From Microcyclospora pomicola (taxonomy: Eukaryota; Ascomycota; Dothideomycetes; Capnodiales): a DNA stretch of 64,000 nt. The first letter of the stretch is position 1, and each line of letters opens with the position of its first letter. The DNA lies in NCBI GenBank assembly GCA_002786065.1, contig NHNY01000035.1, positions 1 through 64,000 on the forward strand, given 5' to 3'. The notes below the pieces were generated by a model. The model did not search any database and had not been told where the DNA came from. It worked only from the letters and a program-made list of their open reading frames with translations. Below are positions 10,006 through 21,479 of the stretch, one piece after another. The translations under genes and the position numbers were made by a program.

Positions 10006-10692
10006 AGGATAGGATCGAAGGAGTCTCGTGCCTGTTTTCAGATTGGTCATTTGCTTTCGCGAGACATGCATGAATCAGCGCTGGAGTGGATGCATAGGAA
10101 AGGAAAAGGAGTATCTTGGGTCGAAATTGGTGTTTTCTCTTGGAAACTCCGGTGCTTTCCAGATCTCGGGGGGATGATCTTCATGATGAAATATGTGTTT
10201 TTTGCGAATTTATAGAGCCTATGAGTATCTGCAGTTCAGACTGTGTTCTTGTTCTCTCGATTTGATTCTGGTTTGGACACTTCTTTTCTCGCCTGTCGAT
10301 GGTCAACAACCAATGTGAAGAGGGATGCATCTGACAATCCAACCTCTGGCGAGAACGGAGGTCTTCTTACCTCTCCGCTGAGAATACAACGTTTGTCTGG
10401 TGAAACATTCCGAGACCTCCTTATATGGACTGATGGGACTTAGTATGTTGTTGAGACAGTGAAGGCGTGAGAAGCCGTGGGGTGCACATTGGCCCACTTA
10501 ACTATGAGCTGATGCCTACCGTAAGACGTTGATCTGTGCGACATGATATGCTCGAAGGCACTAATGATGGCGTTTGGAACAATTACGCAAGCTTCGATTA
10601 CTGGGATACAGTCTATACGATACATCGACTACCAACACGCCGCTGCGAACTGTGAACCACCGTGTCAATTGACTACTACCTACTCGAGTGTC
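10006..10692. other. convergent intergenic region sedolisin / MFS
   Basis: 3' flanks of two convergent genes; no other feature seen. Confidence 0.5.
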
Positions 10693-12473
10693 TTATGATT
10701 GCTTCTCCTTGACCGAGCGCCACTCCATCATCAGACTGCCCACGATGGTCGTGCACGCCAGCGCGAGGGGGAGGTACCACGTCTCGGTCAAGCTGTGGCT
10801 GACGCCCTCCAACACCCGGGGCAATCGGTCCATCGGGACCGTCGTCTTGATGTCGCCGAGGCCGTGATTCTCGATGTACGCGGGCGTCAAGCCGGGGATG
10901 AGATCGTGCAGTTGCGACGACAGACGGTTGGTGAAGATGACCTGCGCGATGGCGACGCAGACGGCCGGGCCCAGGCTCTGGCCGAACAGGATCACGCCGA
11001 TGCCGAGCGGGACGTCGGGGGCGGGCAGCGTGGTCTGGACGGCGGCCTGGGAGCCTTGGAAGCCAATGCCGGCGGCGAAACCGGTCAGGCCGGAGTAGAT
11101 GATGATCTGCGCGAGGGGGGTGTGGAGGCTGTAGGTTGTCATCAGGCCGGCGGCGATGGGCATGCAGATGGATCCGACGATCATGAAGGGCGAGTAGTAG
11201 CCGATGACTGTGGTGCCGATGCCTTGGAGGAGGAGGCCGATGAGCATGCCGAGGAGGATGGGGATCATCAGATAGCCGCTTTCTCCTGGCGTCTGGTGGA
11301 GTATTGAGCAAGGGATCGTGGGTACAGGTCACAGTCGCAAAGACTTACCTTGGATCGAACGACTTGGTAGTAGGTGGGTAGATACCACTCTAGCACGTTG
11401 GTCATCGCATTAGTGCACGTCGTGAATATGAAGCCCGCGATCACGTTTCGATTGGTGAGGATACGCAGAGGTATGGCGGCGGAATCACCGCGGCGATGTT
11501 GGTTGAACAGAAAAGCAGTCAGGAGCACGGCGGACACGACAAACAAACCGATCACTTTCCCGTCGGACCAGGGGTACTTTGTTCCTGCCCAAGACAGCGC
11601 GATGAACAGCGCGGTGAGGGAGGGGATGAACAGGCAATTACTGACGAGGTCGAGCTGTTGGATCTTCTGCGTCAACGTGAGCTCGACGTCGTGATGGACT
11701 TTCAGATCGGGGAACACGAAAAACATCATGGCCAGTGCAAGGCCACCGATTGGAAGGTTGATCCTGGCAGGGAGATCAGCGATCAACCTGGGTCATTGCA
11801 TCCACGAGGTGATGTTCAGTTACCAGAAACACCATCGCCACCCCAGGGATTGTGTCAACGCGCCTCCCAACACAGGAGCAGCGATGATCGCCAGCGACTC
11901 CACAGATGCCATGATCCCACCGTACAGCGGGCGCCTCTCGAGCGGTACGATTTCTACAGCGACAGCGAAGCAGCCGGCCAGCTCGCCCGCGAAGCCAACA
12001 CCAGCAATGGCCCGGCCGACGATGAACATCTTCGACGACGTCGCCGTCGCACACAGCAGCGATCCCACGAGGAAGACGACGTTCGCGGCCATGAAGACCC
12101 GCTTGATCGGGAACAGCTTATACAGCTTCGCGAACACGAACTGGAACGCACATGTGCAGAGACGGAACGCGGACGAGTACCATCCTACGTCCGCGACAGT
12201 GTGGAAGTGGTTGGTGATGCTCGGCACCGCCGTCGAGACGATGTTGGCGTCGAGTGCTCCGAAGATCAGCACGACGCACAGGGCGATCCTGGTGAACCAC
12301 AATTTGCTGCCTGTCAGATATTGCGAGCCGGGATCCGGCCTGGATTCGATCTCGAGGATCTCGACCGGCTGAGGTGTCAGCGCAACCTGCTGCGGCGGAC
12401 GCAGGTCCGATACGGCTTCCGGCACATCAAGCTCGGCCTGCACTGTTTCTGTCATGGAGGTGCTTATCGGCAT
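10693..12473 (-). CDS. MFS multidrug/toxin efflux transporter (DHA2-like, 14 TM)
   Basis: Three exons on the minus strand: 12473-11824, 11763-11349 and 11292-10693. The introns are 60 and 56 bp, and the product is 554 residues. The first splice recreates the typical CFWINLPIGG of this family. An N-terminal cytoplasmic tail of about 55 residues precedes the first helix. The DHA motif LDANIVSTAVPSI (D at the centre of helix 1) and the motif-C-like GPVLGG-type segment APVLGGALTQ are present. The number of hydrophobic segments fits 14 helices. Relatives export drugs or fungal toxins by proton antiport. No biosynthetic genes surround it, so the substrate is unknown and a secondary-metabolite role is not supported. 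Confidence 0.88.
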
Positions 12474-13309
12474 GATGGAGGTGAAGCAATGTGACGGGCA
12501 CTGGTGTAGGTCGAAGATAACGGTACAAGCACATCATACTGACCCAGAACGAATTATATCACTCGGCGACTCGGATCGGGGTGTTGGAAGCACGGGTCAG
12601 GTAGCCGGGGTTGCTGAACCATACCTGCGCTGATCCTCTCACTGATCAAGCTTCAGGGCGTATCTCGGATGCTTATACCGACGCCTCGATCGCGGCGTAT
12701 GCTTGGAAGGGCAGACACGGGTTAACTTCAGCAAACCCACGGTCAGGCGGCCAATGGCGGATAATGGTACCAATCGAAGGCTGAAGGACCCCGAAGGATA
12801 TTGCGCACCCCTCGTGCGTCTCGCTCTTCTCCGCATGCTCGTCGGGCACGATGTAACGCTGGGCCTCGGACGTTCGGGGCGCATCTGACGCTCTGCGCAA
12901 CGTGTTGGTGGCGCCTGCTAGCGACTCCGGGAGAGGTTCGAGAAACGTACAAGCCTTATCTCGACTTGCACTAAACAGGCAGGCCACCGATTGTGGCGTC
13001 TACCGACATGAGGGTGTCGCGTGCCGAGTGGGTTGCCTCCATCTGTGCCGCACGTGTGGTTACATTGCGGGCCTCTTGGTGAACCAGACTAGAACACTAA
13101 TTGATCTCGCTGATTGGCAGGAATCCCTCTAGAAGCTTTCCCGAAAGATAAGACAACCCTCTCCGCGACCATTGGTGGACGATGGCGATGAGCTCTAGCT
13201 GAGGGGTCCGGGGAGGTTAAGAGAGCTCGATGCCCGCCGTTGCTCAGCTGGTCTAAGGTCCTTCCCATCTGTTGTACGCATCCGTTGTGTTCGACCCGTG
13301 ACAGCAGCC
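12474..13309. promoter_or_regulatory. divergent promoter region, MFS / peptide transporter
   Basis: 836 bp between head-to-head starts. Bases 13241-13300 contain a loose A-box-like (GCTCAGCTGGTCTA) and B-box-like (GTTCGACCC) pair, but no tRNA fold forms. Nothing else is recognised. Confidence 0.4.
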
Positions 13310-15513
13310 ATGGGTATGTTGTCCTGGCCCAGTCGGACCTCGTCCGTCCCAGCTGACACCGCTCACAGATAAGATCGATCGTGGCAGTGGCGAGTCGCCG
13401 ACCTACAATGATGAGAAGCACATCGCCCAGGAGGTCCATGTGCCGGACAACCACCACGATGTGGCCATCATGAACGTGGACTACGAGGGCAAGCCGACCG
13501 AAGAGGAGTTCAACACGCTGCGCCGCGTGCCCGGCAATGTGCCCGTCGTCGCCTACCTTCTCTGTGCCGTCGAGTTCTGCGAGCGAGCTTCCTACTACGG
13601 TATGCAGCGCCACACTGGACTGCGAAACTTGGTTGTTGACAGACTTGCCAGGTTGTGCGCTCATTTGGGTCAACTACATTAACAGACCTCTCCCCGTCGG
13701 TGGAAATGGTTACGGAGCTGTTCCTGACGGCAGTGAAGCTACGCAGGGTGCCCTCGACCTCGGCCAGGAGACCGCGAACGCTGTCAGCCAGTCCTTCAGT
13801 CTTCTCGCCTACTGCTTGCCCATGTTCGTCGGATACTTCGCCGATACTAAATTCGGACGCTTCCCTATGATTTTCTGGGGTGTCATCATCTGTGGTGTTG
13901 GACATGTTCTCATCGTCGCCGGCGGCGCGAAGAGTCTGATCGACAACGGTACCGCTAAGATCCCCTTCTTCATTGGAGTCTACATCCTGGCTATTGGAGC
14001 TGGTAAGTCGTGTGTGAGCAGGAAACGATGGAGCACAACAGGCTAATATTATATCTTCTAGCCATGTTCAAGCCGAACGTCACACCTCTCCTGCTCGATC
14101 AACTGAAGAACCACGTGCCCAAGATCAAGGTCCTCAAGAGTGGTGAGCGAGTCATTGTGGACCCCGAGCACAGCGCAGAGCGCGTCATGCTGTGGTTCTA
14201 TCTCCTCATCAACATCGGTGCTTTCATGTCGACCGCAACATCCTACTCCGCCCACGACATCGGTTGGTGGCTCGCATTCTTGCTTCCGCTCCTCCTCTAC
14301 CTTCCTTTGCCCATCCTGCTCATCTGGCTCAAGCCTCGTCTGATTCTGACGAAGCCTGGTGGCTCGGATCTTCCCAACTGCTTCCGCGTGATTGCTCACT
14401 GCTTATCCCACGGCGGAGTCTTCCGCATCGGTCGTAAGGGCTGGTGGGAGAACGGAAAGCCATCGGTCATCGCCGCAAAGGGCTACAAGCCCGAGACTCG
14501 TTACAACGATGAGTTCGTCGAGGATGTCAAGCGAACTTGCCAGGCCACCGGAATGTTCTGCTTCTTCCCAGTCCAGTACTGGAATGACAACGGGTATGTC
14601 GCCATGTATCCTGAAACAGTCATATAAGCCAGATGCTGATCTCGTACCTCCATAGTCTCGGAAGCGCCGCCAACTTCCAGGGTGGTATGCTCACTGGTAA
14701 CGGAGTTCCCAACGACGTTATTGGCAACTTCAATTCCTTGAGCATTATCCTTTTGGGTCCATGCCTCAACGTCAGTGTCCAGCAAAGATTTTTGTGTCAG
14801 AGGAATCCATACTGACGATCACATATACAGTACGGGCTTTACCCACTTCTCCGAAAGGGCAGAATTCACTACGGACCGGTAGCGCGTATCACCACTGGTT
14901 TCTTCATCAGCACCCTTGCTGGTATTGGCTACGCCGTGATCCAGTACAAGGCATACCAGACATCACCCTGTGGTTATTACGGTAGCTCTGCTGAGGCCTG
15001 TGTGAGTGGAGGACTTGTCTCGCCGATCTCATTGTGGTGGCAAGCCATCCCATTCGCCCTTGGTGGTTTCTCCGAGCTGTTCATCAACGTGCCAGGTATG
15101 TTGTTTTCGCGGACGCTTACATTCTGTGCAAAAGACTAATAAATTTTACAGCATACGGTATTGCATACTCGCGTGCTCCCACCCATATGAGAGGTCTGGT
15201 GTCCGCCATCAACCTCCTCAACACCGGTTTCGCCTACATCGTCAGCTTGGCGGCCACCGCTGCGATCGTCGACCCGTACCTCATCTGGGTTTTCGGCGGA
15301 CCCGCCATTGTCGGTGCTGTCGTCACCGTCTTCTTCTACTTCACCTTCCGCCACATCGACAAGGAGGAGTACGTCCTGTCCACCAAGCAGACCACAGCCG
15401 ACCACAATGCCTCCGACTTCGAGACCGTCGACACCATGGACCCGGAGATGCAACAGCGTGCCGTGTCTATCATCAGCAAGACCGAGCACAACCACCACGA
15501 CCAGCACGTCTAA
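13310..15513 (+). CDS. PTR2: POT/PTR2-family di/tripeptide transporter
   Basis: Seven exons: 13310-13313, 13369-13599, 13652-14002, 14062-14593, 14656-14770, 14831-15095 and 15152-15513. The six introns are 52-62 bp and the product is 619 residues. Exon 1 is only four bases (ATG plus G), supported by the GTATGT donor and a clean CAG acceptor that restores MDKIDRGSGE. The POT signatures are EFCERASYYG in helix 1 and FYLLINIGAF, the fungal form of the PTR2 motif. The protein has about 12 helices and a charged, His-rich C-terminus. It imports small peptides with protons across the plasma membrane. For the third exon an acceptor 9 bp upstream (13642) is also in frame. Substrate is inferred from the family. 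Confidence 0.92.
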
Positions 15514-16221
15514 GCGTTCGGGTCGCAGTCGTTCCAGCAAGCCCTTTCGGCGCTGCTATGTATCTCATCACGACAGCATGAGGGATAGACGGTCATGGGG
15601 ATCTGTCTCATGAGATGACTTTTGATGAAAATCAAGCGCGCTGCGTTACACTTTTCCTCTATAGTTATATACCCGTGCTGGACAGGTGAATGATAACGGC
15701 TATCAAATCACGAACTTATTGCTGTGATCGTCGTCGCTCAACTCGACTCATTCTCGTTGTTGGTGCATTGTGATTTGACCTACCTGTCAGATCTATATAC
15801 TGTGCTAGACGCCGTACAATTTACTGTGCTGGAAGATGTATTTTGATTGTCTCCGATCGCAGGTCTGACATGTCTGCATTAGAGCCCTTCGCAGACTTGT
15901 GACGCGGTACAGTGCTGTGAACTTTTCCCGTGTCTGCTCTGTACATACACGCCATCAAATTTCATCGTAGTCGTACTCACAGGCCCACGCCTCTCATTGC
16001 TGCTTCGAGCGTGGCTACACGATGAAGTAATCTCCTTGATGGAAGCGGAGTGGCAAGCGGGTCAATGGTCCCCGCAGAGATTTGACAATCTTGGTGGCGA
16101 AGTTTGTTCATAAGTAGGGCGTGTGTTGTGCATCTACATGTATTTTGTCTAGACGCGTTGCTTTACCTACGGCCATATTCAATTTGAGGATCATCTGCCC
16201 GTCTGCATCGCTGCTTCACAG
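15514..16221. other. intergenic region PTR2 / AlaX
   Basis: About 0.7 kb, AT-richer than the flanking exons, with no gene or motif seen. Confidence 0.5.
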
Positions 16222-17037
16222 ATGCCAGCCATGCAACGTACACTGCTTGCATATCAGCGGAACGGTCATCTGTCCACGCTCCACGTCGCCGTCACAGCCG
16301 TCAAGGCCGTTTCAGCTCTCGACCCAGTAGACCGCAGTCTCTTCAAGCAGGCCCAAGACAACGATCATGTCGTCTTCACCGATGCGACCGTCTTCCACCC
16401 CCAAGGCGGCGGGCAGCCCTCCGATGAAGGCGTCATGAAAAGCGCGGCCGGAGAAGAATTCAACGTCCAGATGGTGCGCACCGGAACCACCCAGCCGGAC
16501 CAAGTGCTGCACTTCGGTCGCTTCGCAAACTCCTCTGCGATCTTCCAGCCCGGGCAGAAGGTCTCCCAGGACATCGACATGGAGAAACGACTGCTGTACT
16601 CGCGCTACCATACCGCCGGCCACGTCCTTGGCGCCGCCGTGCGGCATCTGCTAGAGAACGAGGTGCCGAACTTCGACGAGACGAAAGCGTCGCACGTTCC
16701 GGAGTCGGCCGCCTGCGAGTTCCTGGGCTCGATCGAGGGTAAATGGAAGGAGGGGATCCAGGAGAAACTCGACGCTTACATCGACAAGGACATGCCGGTC
16801 GAGATCGATTGGTGGGACGAAGCGGACTTCAAAGCCAATGGACTCGAGCGATTGATTCCTGATCGCAAGGCCATGGGGATGGACGAGGACGAGAAGTTCC
16901 GCGTGGTCAAGATCGTCGGGGCGGAGTCTTACCCGTGTGGTGGGACGCATGTCACCAGTACGAGGTTGTGTGGCAAGACGACGGTCAAGAAGATCAGTCG
17001 GTCGAAGGGCACCAGTCGTGTCAGCTATAGCTTGTGA
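16222..17037 (+). CDS. free-standing alanyl-tRNA editing protein (AlaX-like)
   Basis: A 271-residue, single-exon protein homologous to the editing domain of alanyl-tRNA synthetase. Such proteins hydrolyse mischarged Ser- or Gly-tRNA(Ala) in trans. The conserved VFHPQGGGQPSD block is at about 57-68. The zinc-binding set is complete: His130 and His134 in YHTAGHVL, and Cys239 and His243 in CGGTHV. The C-terminal IS+SKGTSRVSYSL stretch is the second half of the SAD fold. There is no aminoacylation domain, so this is an editing-only protein. A second in-frame ATG nine bases downstream (16231) would start MQRTLLAYQR, which aligns well with the family, so the start is uncertain by three residues. 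Confidence 0.9.
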   Translation: MPAMQRTLLAYQRNGHLSTLHVAVTAVKAVSALDPVDRSLFKQAQDNDHVVFTDATVFHPQGGGQPSDEGVMKSAAGEEFNVQMVRTGTTQPDQVLHFGRFANSSAIFQPGQKVSQDIDMEKRLLYSRYHTAGHVLGAAVRHLLENEVPNFDETKASHVPESAACEFLGSIEGKWKEGIQEKLDAYIDKDMPVEIDWWDEADFKANGLERLIPDRKAMGMDEDEKFRVVKIVGAESYPCGGTHVTSTRLCGKTTVKKISRSKGTSRVSYSL

Positions 17038-17789
17038 AAGGATCTCAGCTGGTCTATGCTGACCGGTCTTGCGTTCCGAGCTGATGGTCGGGTCAGATTA
17101 CATCCGTGGGACATGATCTAGCGAGGTGAATTCTTCACTGACGTTCAATTCTAATCTATCTGCAGCATCCAGTGGACAGATCAACGGCGAGGGCACTAGT
17201 AGCACGACGATGGTCATTACAACGTGCATGGATCGTTCGTGCAATCGGTTTCCCCACGTTGGAAACCTTCATCCTGCCGTGCGCAGTCATACAGATCCGG
17301 GTACGCATCCTGAGGGCTCATTGAATACTGAAGGCTGATGAGCAGGTATCGGCCGGCTAGAAGCTACAAAAGATGGAGATCCATTGCAAGAGCAAATATC
17401 ATGCAATGCCAGGGAAGGTGTGCAGAATCGATCGACTACATCGTCGACCTATGTTCATGCTTGAGCATCCCGTGTTCGGACAGCGAAGTTTTCATATTCT
17501 CCGAGGGTCGTTGCTATAGAGCAGAGCACCCAAATGACGTTGGAAGGGGCTACTTCACTCGATGTGGTGTAGAAGCAACAAACTCCGTCCGTTACAAGCG
17601 TACCTAGGGTAAGCAAGTTCGGCTTTAGGATTCTGCGATTTGCCTACGACCGTCACGTCAGCTCAGCTTCGATCAGACGGGTGGCATATAAGACCAAGTC
17701 ATGCATGTCTCATGTGCAGCGTCAAATCTACGGTCGATTTGGTATATAACTCAACGATATCAATCTCATCTCACAAGGTGACTTTGCAC
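17038..17789. other. intergenic region upstream of the NmrA-like gene
   Basis: 0.75 kb with no gene. The right end has two TATA-like boxes (17687 and 17743), likely the promoter of the NmrA-like gene. Confidence 0.5.
17687..17692 (+). promoter_or_regulatory. candidate TATA box of the NmrA-like gene
   Basis: TATAAG about 100 bp before the ATG at 17790, a spacing like that of the sedolisin gene. A second box, TATATAA at 17743-17749, is only about 45 bp from the ATG. Confidence 0.45.
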
Positions 17790-18719
17790 ATGGCTTCAGT
17801 AATCGTCTTCGGTCCAACAGGTCAGATTGGATCCGTCGCCGCACGAACCGCGGCGGAACATGGAGCCACCGTTTGGCTCGCGATGCGCGACACCACCAAA
17901 GCGATTCCGGGTCTGACGACAGAACTTGAGAATACTGGATCTTTCCGCAGGGTGCATGCCGACTTGCAAAAGCCAGACACCGTAGGCGAGGCAGTCCGAA
18001 CCTCTGGCGCCAAGCGCGCGTTCGTCTACCTCGCCCAGGGTAGTGCGGACCATATGAAAGCCACTTTCGCATCCTTGAAGTCCTCGGGTATTGAATTCGT
18101 CGTCTTCCTCAGCAGCTAAACAATTCCCATTGACAAAGGACTGCGGGGGGTTCCACCAGGTGAGATCATCTCGTACATCCACGCTCAGGCGGAGGCGCAG
18201 CTCGACGACGTCTTCGGTGCAGACAACTACGTCGCTGTGCGGCCTGGAGCATTCGCCTCCAATCTCCTGCGAGAGCGTCAAGGCGTCGCCGCCGGCGAGG
18301 TGTCCTTCTACTGGGGCATCTTCAAACAGGACAACATCTCGCCGAGCGACATTGGCAGGGTCAGCGGCACGATTCTGGTGTCTGGCCCCCGCAACGGACA
18401 CAAGAAAGTGTATCTGTACGGCCCAAAGATCCTGCCGCTAGGCGACAGCTACCGCGAAGTGGGTCGTGCGCTTGGGAAGGAGGTCAAGTTATCGACCATC
18501 ACCCCGGACGAAATGGTAACCAAGTTCATGAGCCATGGCATGCCGGAGCCGTTCGCGAAGTACATGGTGAAAGCGATGGACGACGATAGCCCTGACCAGG
18601 CTGCCGGCGGACGCTACCCTTATTACGAGGAGGGCGTCCGAAATGTGCAGCTCTATACTGGCAGACCGGCCATGAGCCTCGAGGAATGGGCGAAAGAGAA
18701 TGCAACAGCCTTTGCATAG
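17790..18719 (+). pseudogene. NmrA-like NAD(P)-binding oxidoreductase gene with one in-frame stop
   Basis: One continuous 310-codon frame shows coding similarity throughout. It has the dinucleotide site MASVIVFGPTGQIGS at the N-terminus and later NYVAVRPGAFASNLLRE, typical of NmrA-like/SDR-atypical proteins. A TAA at 18117-18119 interrupts it right after FVVFLSS; the same frame resumes at once as TIPIDKGLRGVPPGEI and runs to a normal stop. Relatives usually have an aromatic residue there (SSF-T). There is no frameshift or other damage. This could be a young pseudogene, an assembly error, or programmed read-through. An intron that removes the stop (weak GTATTG donor near 18089, CAG acceptor at about 18159) would also delete the conserved strand, so it is disfavoured. 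Confidence 0.7.
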
Positions 18720-19784
18720 AATGTGTTTGCATGGAAAGGTAGCTAGAGACGGTACTGTGAAACCACGATGGTCGACTTTGGTACCATAACCAATCACTGC
18801 ATTCGACCTTTAGATTCTTCACACGTTGGACGTATGAAGGGTTATTTGCAGGAGGTTTACTGCTTTTGCTCTCATCTATGCTCCTTCATCCATTGATTCT
18901 CCACACTGTTCTCGTCATGCCTCGATTCCAGCTCCCTTCCACGTCCTTTCCACGTCTGTGAGCTCAAGACTCTTCGCCTCGCACAGACGGTCTTTAGCTG
19001 CCAAGTGTAGCTTCTCTACAGCGATCTCAGGCCTCGCAATGTCATCAACGTGTGCCATGGCATACATGTCGTGCCTGGAGCATGAGAAGCATGAAAATTA
19101 GCTTCACGCATCTACGACCATCCATCTTAGAGCGAAGATGGTCGCGCAATGACAGCCAGTTTCTCTTCCAACCAGACCGCGCAGGTCTGCCAAGCTTTTG
19201 GTGAACAGCTAGACAGACCCGGTCAGAGACGATCCTCGCGAACAACCTAAACAGCAACGACAGAAATCATCGAGCGACTCTGACAAGATTGATACGCTTC
19301 TGTGATTGATCGACTTGGACTTTCACTCTCCAGCACGCAGTACTCTTGAAAATGGCAACAAGGTACACTGGTTTGCATATCACCAGGTAGTGAACGAACG
19401 TGCAGGTCATCTCTAGGAGTGGGCCATCCCGCGAAGTTGTGCTAAACGTGTCACGAAAGCATGTACGCGACCACCGAAGCTGGATGTCTCGTTCATCATC
19501 GATGGACACCGACGAGGATAGAAGTGATCCACTGATACGTGCAGAAAACACAGGCATTGATGTTGATCGCTGATGACGGCAGAACTCGAATCCGGTTGCC
19601 GAGGCTAGAAATTGCTGTCCCAAAGAATGTGGAAGCCTGGACGTCAGAGGTTCAAAAAGCCTCGACACAACAAGCTCGAGCATTTGTTAATAAAACATAT
19701 TCACACCACTGTTCTTTCTACTACAAGCACAAAAGCAATACACAATATCACCTTCCATCTCACTCCTCTCAAATCGTAGCAAAA
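18720..19784. other. intergenic region NmrA-like / MAPEG
   Basis: About 1.07 kb with no gene, repeat or RNA recognised. The last 80 bp are pyrimidine- and A-rich and form the likely MAPEG leader. Confidence 0.5.
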
Positions 19785-20338
19785 ATGGTTAATATTTTCT
19801 CGGCTGTTGCGAATGGCGAGGCCAACCTCTCCATCGCCTCGTTGCCATTGGCTTTGGTGATCAGTGCCTTGCCGCATTGGTACAGCATTTATCTGGCCGA
19901 GTCCAACAAGGTCCAAGGTGGCTGGTCGAACGAGAACCCGCGAGCGTTCGTGGCACGCCTCAATGCCCGAGCGGCCGCGGGCAAGAAGCTCAGCGAGCTC
20001 GAGGAGAAGATCTTGCGCGGCCAGTCGGCGCAGCAGAACGGGTTCGAATGGTGGGCAGTCTGGGCGGTTGCCGTGGTATGTTGCGTATCGAGCTTCATGG
20101 TATTACGATCAGTGTCATTGACTTTCCGATTTACTAGGCCTTCGGCTACATGACCAAGGTCCCCAGCGCCGAGATGGACCGTTACACGTACATCTACATC
20201 GGCACCCGTATCGTGTACAACTACCTCTACTTTACCACCAGCTCGCGCATTGGTAGCTACATGCGCACGGCAGTGTTCCAGCTCAACAACTACCCTGCTG
20301 TGGCCCTGTTCCTCAAGGCTGCCACCACTCTCAGATAG
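19785..20338 (+). CDS. MAPEG family membrane protein
   Basis: Two exons, 19785-20075 and 20138-20338, with a 62-bp GTATGT...CTAG intron; 163 residues. It has four hydrophobic segments: SLPLALVISALPHW, the FEWWAVWAVAVV segment split by the intron, a third around YIGTRIVYNYLYF, and a C-terminal one around YPAVALFLKAA. The ENPR motif in NENPRAFVARL is the expected glutathione-site loop of MAPEG proteins. The family includes microsomal glutathione transferases and leukotriene/prostaglandin enzymes. In fungi these proteins are mostly uncharacterised and probably detoxify lipid peroxides or xenobiotics in internal membranes. Confidence 0.87.
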
Positions 20339-20664
20339 GTCAGGACAAGCTGTCTTCTGCAAGCTTGACTTTGTATCTGATTGAGTTCAATTACAGGTCC
20401 AGTCTCGGATAGGTTCTGGCAGCCATGCTTCAAGATTGTGCCACTTGAAGAAGGCGACTTTTGAAGTTCCTGTGCTCATACGATCGTCGCCAAAGATGGC
20501 CAATGGGCGGCATCGGACAAAATGAGACGTCGACGAGCGGAAGCACTGAACAACCTGGATGTTCAAGTCAACGATGTATCCTTACTCCCCACGTCTACAA
20601 TGAAAGTACATGCAGCCTCTTCTCGGGGGAGCATTTGTAGTCAACGCCCAATTCCCTTTTCTCA
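20339..20664. other. convergent intergenic region
   Basis: 3' flanks of MAPEG and the downstream minus-strand gene; nothing further seen. Confidence 0.5.
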
Positions 20665-21479
20665 TTAATAGGTAAGGTTGACTCCCGTGTTCTGTAGCCA
20701 CCCTCGATCCGGAATCTTCACCACATGCTCGAACATCCATCTTCCGACATCGTCGCGGCTGATGCTGAATCCGATCACCGGATGCTCGGTCGTCCCTTGA
20801 CGAATGCTCTCAGCGCCCTTGCTGCCGCCATCGGTAAGCACGCTCGGCCGCACGATGAGATGTCCGCCCTCCGGCCTGTTCTTCTCCAGCGCTGCCTCCA
20901 TGCAGCGCTTGTCGTCGAAAATGCCCCTCAGCAACCAGCGGTACAACACAGTAAGCAGAAGCGGATAATCGCGCGGGCCTTCGTCGCGCACGCCGTTGGC
21001 TGAGATGGCGACAACGAGCGGCTGCGGCTTCTGCTGCGCCAGATCGCTTTGAGCCAACGCGGTCACGATGCTATTGATGGCGTCGCTGCAGATGTTCGGG
21101 TCCGTCATGGTGAGCGGCCGCAGGATCGAAAACTGTGGAGCCGGCACGCCGCCTGGCTAATTTAGCCACGATCGCCTGAGAAAGATATCCGGACTTGCTC
21201 ACCAATGCCGCAGATTATTGTATCGACAATAGCCTCGCCATCTCCGCTCCGCAATGTCTTTCCGACCGCCGCCACATCCTTGACATTACCTTGGACAATG
21301 CGCAAGCTGCTATCAAGCACGCTTTCGGACACCTTCCGTGCCTCCAGCTGCTGCCGCAGTTTCTCAGGTGAGCGTGCAAGTGCCGTGGCGGAATGGCCGT
21401 TTTCGAGTGCGAGAGCCAGGCAGGCATTTGCACAGCCGCCTGTAGCGCCGAAGAAGACGACATGCCGAGAATCTGCCAT
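20665..21479 (-). CDS. NAD(P)-binding Rossmann-fold protein (atypical SDR)
   Basis: Two exons, 21479-21203 and 21152-20665, with a 50-bp GTGAGC...CCAG intron; 254 residues. The N-terminus HVVFFGATGGCANA is the Rossmann nucleotide site (G-A-T-G-G). The rest follows the NAD(P)H-binding domain seen in NmrA/BVR-B-type proteins, including ILRPLTMTD, LVVAISANGV and HLIVRPSVLTDG. The usual catalytic Tyr-x-x-x-Lys of classical SDRs is not evident, which fits an atypical SDR or a redox sensor. It is the second such gene within 3 kb, but the two proteins look different in sequence and are not tandem duplicates by eye. Substrate unknown. Confidence 0.82.

Noticed and set aside
11496-12494. Plus-strand ORF of 332 codons opposite the MFS gene
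   Set aside because: Composition is that of an antisense shadow; the minus strand encodes a clear MFS protein with introns.
13241-13300. A-box-like and B-box-like sequences suggesting a tRNA gene or SINE head
   Set aside because: The D-arm, anticodon arm and acceptor stem do not pair, and the stretch ends at the PTR2 start codon.
10693-15513. Secondary-metabolite cluster around the MFS pump
   Set aside because: No backbone synthase, tailoring enzyme or pathway regulator is present; the neighbours are a peptidase and a peptide transporter.
18089-18159. Intron that would remove the in-frame stop of the NmrA-like gene
   Set aside because: It needs a weak GTATTG donor and would delete the conserved strand FVVFLSS.
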